This document shows, piece after piece, positions 55,823-64,000 of a stretch of DNA of 64,000 nucleotides. Source of the stretch: Bacteroidota bacterium (GTDB taxonomy: Bacteria > Bacteroidota > Bacteroidia > Palsa-948). The DNA lies in assembly GCA_003164895.1 (NCBI GenBank), contig PLUL01000065.1, positions 1 to 64,000 of the forward strand, written 5' to 3'. Position numbers and translations under genes: made by a program. The number at the start of each line of letters is the position of its first letter. Within the stretch, counting starts at the first letter, position 1. The notes under the pieces are model-generated. The model did not search any database. It saw only the letters and a program-made list of their open reading frames with translations, and had not been told where the DNA came from.

Positions 55823-56565
55823 TTGAAGTTCGAAACATTTCAAAATCATTTGGGGAGAAGCAAGTTCTGAAAAATGTTTCGCTGGTTGCAGAGCAAGGGA
55901 AAACTACGCTTGTCATAGGAGCAAGCGGTTCAGGAAAAACAGTATTAATGAAATGCATAGTTGGATTGGAAGAAGTTAATAGTGGAGGAATTTTTTACAA
56001 TGAACGGAATTTTTCGGAGATGAATACGAAGCAACGCAAAGGAATCCGCAAGGAGATGGGAATGTTATTTCAGGGTGCGGCACTTTTTGATTCTCAATCA
56101 GTAGAAGAAAATGTTGCATTTCCACTTTCCATGTTTACCAACATGACCGAAGAAGAAAAAACCGAGAGAGTAAATTTTTGTCTCAAAAAAGTAAATCTCG
56201 AAAACTCAAACAAACTTCATCCTTCTGAACTTAGTGGTGGAATGAAAAAACGCGTAGGAATTGCTCGTGCTATTTCGTTGAGTCCGAAATATCTTTTCTG
56301 CGACGAACCAAACTCCGGACTTGATCCGCTTACTTCACATGTGATTGATGACCTTATCAAAGAAATCACACAGGAACTTAACATCACAACTATTGTGAAT
56401 ACACACGACATGAATTCCGTGATGAACATTGGAGATAAGGTGATTTTTATTTACAAAGGGGAAAAGTGGTGGGAAGGGAACAGCGCAACTATTCTCCACG
56501 CAGATAACAAGGAAGTTTTAGAATTTGTTGGTACGGCAAAAATGCTGAAAGAGTTAAGAAAATAA
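55819..56565 (+). CDS. mlaF: MlaF-type ABC transporter ATP-binding protein
   Basis: ATPase partner of the preceding permease. Walker A GASGSGKTVLMKCIVG (about 33-48), Q-loop MLFQGAALF, signature LSGGMKKRVGIARAI, Walker B YLFCDEPNSGLDP, and H-switch NTHDMNS. Length 248 aa is normal. Starts inside the last codons of mlaE. The pair probably moves phospholipids or other lipids between the envelope membranes. Confidence 0.94.
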   Translation: MIEVRNISKSFGEKQVLKNVSLVAEQGKTTLVIGASGSGKTVLMKCIVGLEEVNSGGIFYNERNFSEMNTKQRKGIRKEMGMLFQGAALFDSQSVEENVAFPLSMFTNMTEEEKTERVNFCLKKVNLENSNKLHPSELSGGMKKRVGIARAISLSPKYLFCDEPNSGLDPLTSHVIDDLIKEITQELNITTIVNTHDMNSVMNIGDKVIFIYKGEKWWEGNSATILHADNKEVLEFVGTAKMLKELRK

Positions 56566-56634
56566 ATAATTGGTAATCCATATCAGGTTCTCCGTAAATC
56601 GAAAATACTATATTCGCATTCTAAATTATCCTTT

Positions 56635-57015
56635 ATGAATTTTCCATCCAACCTCAAGTACACCAAAGATCACGAATGGATTCGTGTGGAAGGCAATGAC
56701 GCTTTCGTAGGAATTACTGAATTTGCTCAGGGCGAATTGGGCGACATCGTTTTTGTGGATATCGGCACATTGGGAGATACGCTGAACAAAGAAACTATTT
56801 TCGGCACTATCGAAGCCGTGAAAACGGTTTCGGATTTGTTTATTCCCGTAGGCGGAAAAGTGATGGAAGTGAATTCAAAAATTGATACCAATCCTGAACT
56901 CGTAAACAAAGATCCTTACGGTGAAGGCTGGCTGATCAAAATTTCTTTGACTAACGCAAACGAAGTAAAAGAATTAATGTCGGCTGATGATTATAAGAAA
57001 TTGATAGGAAAATAA
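56635..57015 (+). CDS. gcvH: glycine cleavage system H protein
   Basis: Lipoylated carrier of the glycine cleavage system. The lipoyl-lysine motif is [16 protein letters not shown] with Lys63. The N-terminal [14 protein letters not shown] and the C-terminal [10 protein letters not shown] are typical; 126 aa is the usual length. The other gcv genes are not in the window. It starts 69 bp after mlaF and converges on the cysteine desulfurase gene, with 4 bp between stops. Confidence 0.96.
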   Translation: MNFPSNLKYTKDHEWIRVEGNDAFVGITEFAQGELGDIVFVDIGTLGDTLNKETIFGTIEAVKTVSDLFIPVGGKVMEVNSKIDTNPELVNKDPYGEGWLIKISLTNANEVKELMSADDYKKLIGK

Positions 57016-57019
57016 TTTT

Positions 57020-58156
57020 TCAGCTTTTAATTTCTTTTATCTTCTCTTTTATTTTTCCCAAAGTAATTTCTATTTCTTCTTTGGTGGTGAATTTTCCGAG
57101 CGAGAAACGGATTGAAGAATAAGCCATCTCATCTGAAATTTCCATTGCTTTCAAAACATGTGAAGGTTCGGCAATTGCAGAAGTGCAGGCAGAACCTGAT
57201 GAAACTGCAATGTCGGGAAGTTGGGCAATGAGAGAATCTGCTTTTATTCCTGAAAAAGAAAGATTGGTAACGTTCGGCAAACGATTCTTGATACTTCCGT
57301 TCACAAAAACATTTCCTATATCCAAAAGTTTCTGCTCAAGCATTGTTCTTAGCTGAGAAATTCTTGTTGCATCATCCCACATTTCTTTTTCAGCTATCTC
57401 ACAAGCTTTTCCAAGACCCACAATTCCCGGAACATTTAAAGTTCCTGAACGAAGTCCGCGCTCATGCCCGCCACCATGAATGAGAGGAGATAAAGTTACT
57501 CTTGGATTTTTTCTTCTGACAAATAAAGATCCGATTCCTTTTGGTCCATACATTTTGTGAGCGGATAAAGAAAGCAAATCAATTCCGTCACTTTCAACAT
57601 CAACTTTTATTTTTCCTACCGCCTGAGTTGCATCACACATAAAAATGCTTCCTTTCTCGTGAACAATTTTTGCAATTTCATTTATCGGCTGAATCACGCC
57701 CGTTTCATTGTTCGCATACATCACACAAACTAAAATAGTTGATTGGGTAATTGAGTTGCTGAGTTGATTAAGGTCAATCAATCCTTCGCGATTCACAGGA
57801 AGATAAGTTACTTGTGCGCCTTTTGTTTCAAGATATTGGCAAGTATCCAAAACCGCTTTATGTTCGGTGGAAACGGTTACGATATGATTTCCTTTGCTTT
57901 GATAATTTTCAAAAACACCTTTGAGAGCAAGGTTAATCGCTTCCGTTGCACCCGAAGTAAAAATAATTTCGTTAGGTATTGCATTAATAAGTTTTCCTAC
58001 TCGCTCTCTCGCCTGCTCCACCGCAGCTTCTGCCACCCATCCGAATGAATGTGTTTTGCTTGCAGCATTTCCAAATTTTTCTGTGAAGTATGGAAGCATG
58101 GCTTCCAACACGCGCGAGTCAACGGGTGTTGTGGAGTTATAATCCAGATAAATCAT
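57020..58156 (-). CDS. iscS: cysteine desulfurase (IscS/NifS type)
   Basis: Removes sulfur from cysteine to form a protein persulfide, feeding Fe-S clusters, thio-modified tRNA and possibly selenium pathways. PLP lysine is Lys201 in SAHKMYGPKG. The catalytic Cys324 lies in SSGSACTSAIAEPSH, the pattern of group I IscS (flexible loop). YLDYNSTTPVDSRVLEAMLPY and HGGGHERGLRSGTLNVPGIVG are also family marks. Length 378 aa. The start overlaps the end of the MORN gene by 4 bp, so they are probably co-translated. No iscU is adjacent, so the exact partner is open. Confidence 0.93.
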   Translation of the reverse strand: MIYLDYNSTTPVDSRVLEAMLPYFTEKFGNAASKTHSFGWVAEAAVEQARERVGKLINAIPNEIIFTSGATEAINLALKGVFENYQSKGNHIVTVSTEHKAVLDTCQYLETKGAQVTYLPVNREGLIDLNQLSNSITQSTILVCVMYANNETGVIQPINEIAKIVHEKGSIFMCDATQAVGKIKVDVESDGIDLLSLSAHKMYGPKGIGSLFVRRKNPRVTLSPLIHGGGHERGLRSGTLNVPGIVGLGKACEIAEKEMWDDATRISQLRTMLEQKLLDIGNVFVNGSIKNRLPNVTNLSFSGIKADSLIAQLPDIAVSSGSACTSAIAEPSHVLKAMEISDEMAYSSIRFSLGKFTTKEEIEITLGKIKEKIKEIKS

Positions 58157-59922
58157 TGCTTGATTCCGCCTTTGTAAGTTTCCTTGCGAAGAACATTTCC
58201 CTTATCATCATAAAAAATCCATTCGCCATTTTTCACACTTATCCAATCTGATTTTTCATTGGGACGAGAAAGCGAATAATGACCAACGCTTGCAGGTTTG
58301 GCATCCGGCGACCATGTTTTAATTTCTCCCGCCAGTTTTCCATGTTTATGATTTTCTTCTCTGAACTTCACTCCGGTTTCATAAAAAAAAGTCCATTTGC
58401 CATCGTGGTCGCCCTTCGTAAAACTCCCAACACTCTCTTGAATTCCGGTGTCGAACCAAAACTGCCATTCACCTTCCTGTTTTCCATTTTTAAAATTTCC
58501 CTGCTGATGTAATTTTCCATTCTCAAACCAATATTTCCATTCTCCTGTTTTTACACTGTCCGCATAAATACCTTCGTAATTTTTATTTCCGTTTTCATGC
58601 CAGCCAGCCCAGTTGCCGTTCATAATTCCATTTTTAAAAGTTCCCTCATCTTTTTTCTGTCCGTTCTCATACCATGAAGTCCAAACGCTGTCTTGTTTAT
58701 CATTAATATATTTTCCTGCATCAATCTTTTTTCCACTCTCATAGTAAACTTCCCACCAACCGTTTTTCTTTCCATCTTTATAAAAACCTTTTTTCCAAGG
58801 ATGTTCATCTCTATGCCAATATTGCCACAGGCTGTCTTGCTTATCATTTTTATAATTTCCTTCCGCATCTTTTTTTCCTGTCTTGAACCAATAGTGCCAT
58901 TTTCCGTGTCGCAAATCATCTTTCAGCGTTCCATCCACCACTAACTTTCCATCATCTTCATAAAATTTCCAGTCGCCATTTTTTTTATCGTTGGAATAAT
59001 TTCCTTCGCTCTTCACTTTTCCATTTTGAAAATAATTAATACACTTTCCTTCTTTTTTTCCATTGAAATAAGTAATCAAATGCTCTTTCCATCCATCGCG
59101 GTTCCAAAGAATCCATTCTCCATTTTCTCGTCCGTCTTTCAAATTTCCTTCACGAAGTTTTATCCCATCTGCTTCAAAAAAAGTATAGTTGCCATTTCCA
59201 TCCTTCACCTGCTGTTTTCCATCTTCTGTCCAGAAATTCATCACAAGATAGTCATCATCCGATAGATATTTTCTGTCTTCTTTTATTTGTCCGTTCAAAT
59301 ACCAATACGTCCATTTATTTATGCGTTTCCCGTTTTTATATTCTCCTTCAAATAATTTTTTTCCTGAAGGAAAATATCTTGTGAAGATTCCTTCCTCCTT
59401 ATCGTTAAAAAAAACGCCTTCGCTCTCTTTATTTCCGTTCGCGAAGTAATATTGAAAAATTCCATTTTTAAGACTGACCCAATTATATTTTGATTCAACA
59501 ACTTTGAAGTTCTCCAAACTTTTATCCTTTCCTTTTTCATACCAGCTGCGGCAAACGCTGTCAGTTAAATCATGTTTGTAAAAAGAAACGAGCGCCAATT
59601 TTCCGTTCTGATACCAGTAAGTAGATTTTTTTTCCTTTTTCCCTTTCACATAATTCTCTTCGCTTTTCTGCTGACCATTTTCATACCATGCTTTCCAAAT
59701 TCCTTCTTCCGCTCCCATATTGTAGTTTCCTTCTTTGGCAAGTTTGCCGCTCTTATACCATTCGGCAAAATGACCATCCTGCATTCCTTTTTTGAAATTC
59801 TCCTCCGATTTTTTATGAATAGAATCGTTGTTCCAATAGGTGATGACAGGTTGTGAAAAGCAAGTGATGAATGAAAAATGGAAAGTGAAAAGTGAAAATC
59901 CAAAAAATAAAAAGCGTTTCAT
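58153..59922 (-). CDS. large secreted MORN/YwqK-repeat protein
   Basis: Signal peptide (to FSQ) followed by about 23 MORN-type repeats of roughly 23 aa covering the whole 589-aa protein. The form is GxWxxWYENGKKxxEGNYKNGKxxG (examples: GIWKAWYENGQQKSEENYVK, GEWKYWFENGKLHQQGNF). It is unusually long and regular. The database name YwqK family antitoxin is not informative. The start overlaps nothing upstream; the 3' end overlaps the cysteine desulfurase gene by 4 bp. The signal peptide core FSLFTFHFSF is encoded by 7-bp repeat units. Predicted to form one long beta-hairpin ladder; role unknown. Confidence 0.85.
   Translation of the reverse strand: MKRFLFFGFSLFTFHFSFITCFSQPVITYWNNDSIHKKSEENFKKGMQDGHFAEWYKSGKLAKEGNYNMGAEEGIWKAWYENGQQKSEENYVKGKKEKKSTYWYQNGKLALVSFYKHDLTDSVCRSWYEKGKDKSLENFKVVESKYNWVSLKNGIFQYYFANGNKESEGVFFNDKEEGIFTRYFPSGKKLFEGEYKNGKRINKWTYWYLNGQIKEDRKYLSDDDYLVMNFWTEDGKQQVKDGNGNYTFFEADGIKLREGNLKDGRENGEWILWNRDGWKEHLITYFNGKKEGKCINYFQNGKVKSEGNYSNDKKNGDWKFYEDDGKLVVDGTLKDDLRHGKWHYWFKTGKKDAEGNYKNDKQDSLWQYWHRDEHPWKKGFYKDGKKNGWWEVYYESGKKIDAGKYINDKQDSVWTSWYENGQKKDEGTFKNGIMNGNWAGWHENGNKNYEGIYADSVKTGEWKYWFENGKLHQQGNFKNGKQEGEWQFWFDTGIQESVGSFTKGDHDGKWTFFYETGVKFREENHKHGKLAGEIKTWSPDAKPASVGHYSLSRPNEKSDWISVKNGEWIFYDDKGNVLRKETYKGGIKQ
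59871..59898. repeat. degenerate 7-bp tandem repeat in signal-peptide core
   Basis: Heptamers ATGAAAA, ATGGAAA, GTGAAAA, GTGAAAA; on the coding strand TTTTCAC and variants encode the hydrophobic core FTFHFSF of the MORN protein. The unit is nearly the same as in the T9SS propeller gene at 43131-43158. Confidence 0.65.
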
Positions 59923-59938
59923 GGTAAAATAGATTTCT

Positions 59939-59946
59939 CAAAGTTA
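59939..59946 (-). promoter_or_regulatory. -7 box for the MORN gene
   Basis: TAACTTTG on the minus strand matches TAnnTTTG, 16 bp before the ATG at 59922. Confidence 0.4.
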
Positions 59947-60005
59947 ATGTAAAAATGTATTCTTCGTTTTTGATTATGGTTTTTCGCAGAAACGGGTTAA
60001 TTGCT

Positions 60006-60013
60006 TATCTTTG
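60006..60013 (+). promoter_or_regulatory. -7 box for the metal operon
   Basis: TATCTTTG matches TAnnTTTG and lies only 4 bp before the ATG at 60018. If used, the transcript would be leaderless, starting at or just before the start codon. Confidence 0.35.
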
Positions 60014-60017
60014 TTTC

Positions 60018-60410
60018 ATGAAGCGAATCTGCATATCAATTTCAGTTTTATTTCTGTCGGCTTTGGTTATTCTTGGCAGCGGAAAGTATGCTATTGGCAA
60101 AATGATTTGCATCGGAAACGGGCACGCCACTTACTCGCTCGGAAATGCAAAAGATTGCTGTGAGAAGAATGGCACTCAGCGTGAAACAATTAAAAAATCT
60201 TGCTGCGAACTTATCAATGTTGCTTATTCATTGGATGATTTTTCTCCTTCCTCGAAAATCACATCAAGTCCTGAACAATTAGTTTTTACTACTCCTGCTT
60301 TTTCGCTTCTGCCTCCAATATCCAATATCCAATATCCGATTTTCTATTCCGACCTTCCTCTTCCTGACATAAAAGACCTGCTTTATTCTTTCCGTTCGCT
60401 TTTACTTTGA
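60018..60410 (+). CDS. Cys-rich small protein (HYC_CC_PP-like) of a metal operon
   Basis: Residues 1-23 are a signal peptide or anchor (MKRICISISVLFLSALVIL). The body has GNGHATYSLGNAKDCCEKNG and SCCEL, two CC pairs, then LLPPISNI. This H-Y, CC, PP pattern fits the HYC_CC_PP family, which is usually found next to a TonB receptor and an HMA protein in Bacteroidota. That is the case here (TonB receptor 75 bp downstream). It probably binds a soft metal such as copper in the envelope. The start is the ATG at 60018; an upstream frame from 59955 is open but has no signal. A 7-bp repeat encodes ISNIQYPI. Confidence 0.72.
   Translation: MKRICISISVLFLSALVILGSGKYAIGKMICIGNGHATYSLGNAKDCCEKNGTQRETIKKSCCELINVAYSLDDFSPSSKITSSPEQLVFTTPAFSLLPPISNIQYPIFYSDLPLPDIKDLLYSFRSLLL
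60315..60335. repeat. 7-bp tandem repeat in the Cys-rich gene
   Basis: Three exact copies of CCAATAT (60315-60335), followed by CCGATTT. The repeat encodes PISNIQYPI in the tail of the small protein, between conserved PP and the C-terminal helix. Confidence 0.75.
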
Positions 60411-60484
60411 TTTGTTTTTGTTGCAATACATCATTCTGACAAGGTCAGGGTGATTTGATTATTTGTTTTTACAAAACAACAGCA

Positions 60485-62713
60485 ATGAAAATTCAAATTA
60501 AAATATTTATTCTTTTTCTCGGGTTCGCTTTTTCTCTGCCAGCATTTTCACAACACTTAATAGGAAATGTGTCAGAAAAAAATCAAAACGGAAAAGAATC
60601 GCCTTTACCTATGGCAGGAATAAAATGGATTGGAACAAAAATTTATTCAACCTCCGATTCGCTTGGAAATTTTCACATTGCTTTTCCTGATTCGATGCCT
60701 GCTGAACTTATTGTGAGCATGGTCGGATATAAGAATGATACTATCTTTTTTAAAGACAAGTTCACTGCCAATCTAAAAGTTCTTTTAAAGAACGAAGCTA
60801 CCACTCTCGGAACTGTTAACATTACCGAAAAACAACAAAGCACAAGTAATCTTATCACCGCGCCAATGAACACGGAATTAATTTCGCATAAAGAACTAAC
60901 ACTTGCCGCATGTTGCAATCTTTCCGAAAGTTTTGAACGCAATGCGTCGGTGGATGTAAATTTTACGGATGCAGTTTCGGGAACAAAACAAATTCAGATG
61001 CTTGGGCTGGATGGGATTTATACTCAAATCCTCTATGAAAATCTTCCTTTCGTTCATGGGCTTTCATCTTCGTCAGGTCTCTCTTACATTCCCGGTCCTT
61101 GGGTGGAATCCATTCTGGTTACAAAAGGAACCGGCTCTGTTGTGAATGGCTACGAGCCCATCACAGGACAAATTCAAATCGAGATTTTAGAACTGGACAA
61201 AGCAGATAAATTTTTCGTGAACGGTTATGCAAACAGTGAAACAAGATTTGAAATAAATTCTCACTTCGCGCATCGGTTCAATAAACACCTAAGTACACTT
61301 TTGTTGGTGCACGCAAACAAAAACACCATGAGCATGGATAAAAACCACGATACTTTTATGGATTTGCCACTCACCGAACAGTACAACTTTCTTAACCGAT
61401 GGCATTACAGTACGGATAAAATGGAAGGGCAAATTGGAATTCGCGCCTTGAGTGAAAATAAAATGGGCGGGCAAATGATGAATGAATCTATTCCAAATCC
61501 TTACATGATAAACATTCACACAAATCAATTTGAAACATTTACAAAGAATGCGCTGCTTTTTCCTGATGCACCTTATAAAAGCATGGCGCTGATCACCACC
61601 GAGCGTTACCAAAATCAGGATGCAACTTTCGGAACGAAAGAATATTCGGGCGAACAGAAAAGTTTGTATGTAAATACAATTGACCAAACTATCATCGGCA
61701 CAACTTTTAATAAAATAAAATTTGGCGGAAGTTTGGAGCTAGATAATTACAATGAGAAATTCTCTGCGAATACGATTACAAAAAATGATTCTGTTTTTAA
61801 TACGCAGGAAATTGTTCCCGGTGTTTATACAGAATACACTTACAGCAACGATTCAAATATTTCGCTCGTTGCAGGATTGCGTGCCGATTATTACAATTTG
61901 AATGAACTGATGGTTGACCCTCGTTTGCATTTCAAATACAATCTCACAAAGAAAAGCGCTTTTCGTTTATCGGGAGGCAGAGGATTTCGCACGCCGCATA
62001 TTTTTGCAGAGAACATGCAAGTGCTTGCCAGCTCGCGTGAGGTGGTGATAAAAGAAAAACTTCTTCCAGAAGTGGCTTGGAACTACGGCGCAACCTTTAC
62101 GCAGAAATTCAAATTATTCTATCGCGAAGCATCCTTCAATATGGATTTTTTCAGAACAGATTTTCAAAATCAAGTGGTGGTTGATTTGGAAGATGCGCGG
62201 AAAATTCAGTTCTACAATCTGAAAGGAATTTCTTACTCCAATGCTTTTCAAACTGATTTTTCTTTTCAGCCACTTGAACGATGGGATGTAAAACTTGCGT
62301 ACAAATATTACGATGTAAAAACAACTTATAACGGAATTCTTTTAGAGAAACCCTTTGTTCCGACAGACCGCGCACTGCTGAATATTGATTACGCGACTAA
62401 ATTTGAAAAATGGAAATTTGATTTAACTGTAAAGTGGTTTGGAAAAAGCAGATTACCCAATACTTCGGCAAATGCTCCTGAATTTCAATTGCATGACTAT
62501 TCCGATACTTATTTTACCTTGATGGCTCAGGTAACAAAAAAATTCAGATGGATAGATGTTTACATTGGAGCAGAAAATTTGTTTAACTATACAATACCAC
62601 ATCCTATTATTGACCCGACAAATCCATTCGGACCGAACTTTGATGCTACGATGATATGGGGACCAATAACAGGAAGAATGGGTTACGGAGGAATCAGATA
62701 CACCTTAAAATAA
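60485..62713 (+). CDS. TonB-dependent receptor, probable copper/metal uptake
   Basis: Outer-membrane receptor of about 742 aa. Signal peptide (MKIQIKIFILFLGFAFSLPAFSQ), a carboxypeptidase-like N-terminal domain (GNVSEKNQNGKESPLPMAGI to VSMVGYKNDTIFF), and a plug (about 125-240) with SFERNASVDVNFTDAVSGTKQIQMLGLDG. The barrel ends GYGGIRYTLK. No TonB box is obvious. The plug has ACCNLSESF, two adjacent Cys as seen in TonB receptors of copper-type operons. The neighbours (Cys-rich protein before, HMA protein 17 bp after) make metal transport likely. The start ATG at 60485 is chosen for the signal peptide. Confidence 0.88.
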   Translation: MKIQIKIFILFLGFAFSLPAFSQHLIGNVSEKNQNGKESPLPMAGIKWIGTKIYSTSDSLGNFHIAFPDSMPAELIVSMVGYKNDTIFFKDKFTANLKVLLKNEATTLGTVNITEKQQSTSNLITAPMNTELISHKELTLAACCNLSESFERNASVDVNFTDAVSGTKQIQMLGLDGIYTQILYENLPFVHGLSSSSGLSYIPGPWVESILVTKGTGSVVNGYEPITGQIQIEILELDKADKFFVNGYANSETRFEINSHFAHRFNKHLSTLLLVHANKNTMSMDKNHDTFMDLPLTEQYNFLNRWHYSTDKMEGQIGIRALSENKMGGQMMNESIPNPYMINIHTNQFETFTKNALLFPDAPYKSMALITTERYQNQDATFGTKEYSGEQKSLYVNTIDQTIIGTTFNKIKFGGSLELDNYNEKFSANTITKNDSVFNTQEIVPGVYTEYTYSNDSNISLVAGLRADYYNLNELMVDPRLHFKYNLTKKSAFRLSGGRGFRTPHIFAENMQVLASSREVVIKEKLLPEVAWNYGATFTQKFKLFYREASFNMDFFRTDFQNQVVVDLEDARKIQFYNLKGISYSNAFQTDFSFQPLERWDVKLAYKYYDVKTTYNGILLEKPFVPTDRALLNIDYATKFEKWKFDLTVKWFGKSRLPNTSANAPEFQLHDYSDTYFTLMAQVTKKFRWIDVYIGAENLFNYTIPHPIIDPTNPFGPNFDATMIWGPITGRMGYGGIRYTLK

Positions 62714-62730
62714 ATTAAAACTTAAATTCT

Positions 62731-63072
62731 ATGAAACCACTGAAATTAATTTTTACAATTTGTCTTCCGATGATTCTATTCATTGGTAATGTTTCTGCAC
62801 AGCAAGACACCACTATTAAAATAAAAACTTCGGGCGATTGCGAAAAATGCAAATCAAGAATTGAGAGCGGGTTGTCGTTTGAAAAAGGCGTGAAATCAGC
62901 CACCTTTGATACTAAAACAAAAGTGGTTACGGCTACTTATAATCCTAAAAAAACTTCTGCAGAAAAAATTAAAATAGCTATTACAAAAATTGGTTACGAT
63001 GCCGATGAAATGAAAGCGGATGAAAAAGCGTACAACCGTCTTCCAGATTGCTGCAAGAAAGGTGCTAAGTAA
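62731..63072 (+). CDS. secreted heavy-metal-associated (HMA) domain protein
   Basis: Periplasmic metal-binding protein. Signal peptide (MKPLKLIFTICLPMILFIGNVSAQ), then an HMA fold: IKIKTSGDCEKCKSRIESGL with CEKC as the CxxC site, a VTATYNPKKTSAEKIKIAITKIGYDAD core, and LPDCCKKGAK at the C-terminus. The second CC pair is a feature of this operon type. It is the third gene after the Cys-rich protein and TonB receptor. It probably carries Cu(I) or another soft metal. Confidence 0.87.
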   Translation: MKPLKLIFTICLPMILFIGNVSAQQDTTIKIKTSGDCEKCKSRIESGLSFEKGVKSATFDTKTKVVTATYNPKKTSAEKIKIAITKIGYDADEMKADEKAYNRLPDCCKKGAK

Positions 63073-63122
63073 ATAAAGGTCAAGTCAATTTAAACAATTA
63101 ACAAATTGATTTTTTCTTTTGC

Positions 63123-63140
63123 TTATTAAATGTTTAATAA
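63123..63140. terminator. AT-only hairpin between convergent genes
   Basis: TTATTAAA and TTTAATAA form an 8-bp stem with a 2-nt loop, about 50 nt after the HMA gene stop and about 100 nt before the end of the convergent T9SS gene. It could end transcription from both sides, but the stem is weak. Confidence 0.25.
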
Positions 63141-63236
63141 AGAAGTAAAAGTAAAGACCACCAAACTTTCGCACTATGCTTCTCGGTGCTTAAAAGTGTC
63201 TTTTCGGTATATTTAAACTTGAAACCGAACGGAATT

Positions 63237-64000
63237 TTATTCTTTGATTATTTTTTTTACTGATGAACTTCCGTCTTGAGAAGTTGTTTTCAGAAAATAG
63301 ATTCCACTGGGGTGGGAGGAGATGTCTATTGGAGATTTAAGTTGAGAGATAGGACATTGGTATATTTTTTCTCCGAGGACATTGTCAATCTCTAAGTTCA
63401 TTATTCGTATTTTATTAGATGTAATTTGAAATATGCCACTGGTTGGATTTGGATAAATATTAAATCCGGATAGTTGTTCATCAACTGGCAGAACACTTGT
63501 TGCGACAGTAAGCGGCAGATGAGAATAAGAATACTCTTCAACATATTTATTTATATAATGAGTGGTGGTGTCATTATAATATTCCCATGAAAAAACAGGC
63601 TGTCCTGTATTAATATCAAACCACATATAAGTAGTATCCGCTTTAAATGCCGGAGGTATATGAGGTGTGCAAGAAGTATCTATTTCTTGTTCCACTATTT
63701 TTAATCGTGCAACAGAATAACTTGCGTGAGGGGTATTAAGCGTACCATAAGCGTCATAAGTAATTGTTCGGTTTATGTAAGAATTAAAAGTGCATATTCC
63801 TATAGGATGAAGTGAGAAAGAATTATAGAAACTATTTCCAAAATTGAATGGGCAAATAATTTGTTTTTCCGAACCCAATACAAGTTGATAATTACGAACA
63901 TCTATATAATCACCCAAATACGTTACACTATCAGAATTGAATTGATAAAAAGAATAAACTCCATTGGGAGCTAAATCGGCAAGATTAGCGGATGGAAACA
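63237..64000 (-). CDS. T9SS type A cargo protein, 5' end cut by window edge
   Basis: The C-terminal part of a secreted protein. The reading frame is open from the stop at 63237 to the window edge; upstream codons from 63998 read FPSANLADLAPNGVYSFYQF, so the gene starts outside. The C-terminal 75 residues are a type A sorting domain (IYPNPTSGIFQITSNK, MNLEIDNVLGEKIYQCPI, PSGIYFLKTTSQDG, KKIIKE). The remaining part (YNDTTTHYINKYVEEYSY) gives no recognised domain. The full length and N-terminus cannot be seen. Confidence 0.8.
   Translation of the reverse strand, partial: FPSANLADLAPNGVYSFYQFNSDSVTYLGDYIDVRNYQLVLGSEKQIICPFNFGNSFYNSFSLHPIGICTFNSYINRTITYDAYGTLNTPHASYSVARLKIVEQEIDTSCTPHIPPAFKADTTYMWFDINTGQPVFSWEYYNDTTTHYINKYVEEYSYSHLPLTVATSVLPVDEQLSGFNIYPNPTSGIFQITSNKIRIMNLEIDNVLGEKIYQCPISQLKSPIDISSHPSGIYFLKTTSQDGSSSVKKIIKE

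Noticed and set aside
57739-57772. Further tandem repeat inside the cysteine desulfurase gene
   Set aside because: Only a weak period-8 similarity over about 30 bp; it encodes a normal-length, family-typical segment (LNQLSNSITQSTILV), so it is not counted with the 7-bp repeats.

Overview
The window reads as chromosome of a member of the phylum Bacteroidota, probably an uncultured or poorly studied lineage. The evidence is consistent: seven secreted proteins end in type IX secretion (T9SS) sorting domains (six type A, one type B/CHU_C type); there are two TonB-dependent receptors, one paired with a DUF4249 lipoprotein; SprB-type repeats occur; DNA is AT-rich, Shine-Dalgarno sites are not apparent, and -7 promoter boxes of the TAnnTTTG type precede many genes. 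No phage, insertion sequence, CRISPR array or rRNA operon was found.

Layout. 1-6.4 kb: tRNA-Pro(GGG), a TonB receptor/DUF4249 pair, a frameshifted T9SS cargo gene, thioredoxin reductase and a MORN-type protein. 6.4-34.3 kb: a minus-strand block with a TPR/SpoIIE-type phosphatase, then three very large secreted proteins (2028, 812 and 4982 aa) and one 295-aa protein without a signal peptide. The 4982-aa protein has three complete seven-repeat RCC1 arrays, nested beta-sandwich domains and about 20 Ig-like modules. 34.5-37.3 kb: a divergent TPR/PD40/Ala-Lys coiled-coil protein. 37.4-40.2 kb: mnmH-selD (selenouridine in tRNA) with an RsuA/RluE-type pseudouridine synthase. 40.2-45.3 kb: two polytopic membrane proteins, a T9SS propeller protein and phosphatidylserine decarboxylase, packed tail-to-tail with overlapping ends. 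45.6-53 kb: fumarase, GDP-mannose synthesis, an aminotransferase, a SprT-like protein and feoAB. 53-60 kb: a kelch/CHU_C protein, a tiny lipoprotein, mlaEF, gcvH, a cysteine desulfurase and a second MORN-type protein. 60-63.1 kb: a probable metal operon (Cys-rich small protein, TonB receptor, HMA protein). The last gene is cut by the window edge.

How they fit together. Housekeeping functions (redox, TCA cycle, lipid, Fe-S/sulfur and selenium transfer, tRNA modification, iron and copper handling) alternate with genes for surface or secreted repeat proteins. These proteins share modules: one six-repeat kelch unit is joined to a type A tag in one gene and a type B tag in another.

The most unusual signal is a set of short tandem repeats with a 7-bp unit (one with 8 bp) at eight or nine separate places. 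Several lie inside conserved genes or form the hydrophobic core of signal peptides. Because 7 is not a multiple of 3, a change in copy number would shift the reading frame. A compact two-hairpin palindromic element also occurs once between genes and, in related partial form, in frame inside the pseudouridine synthase gene.
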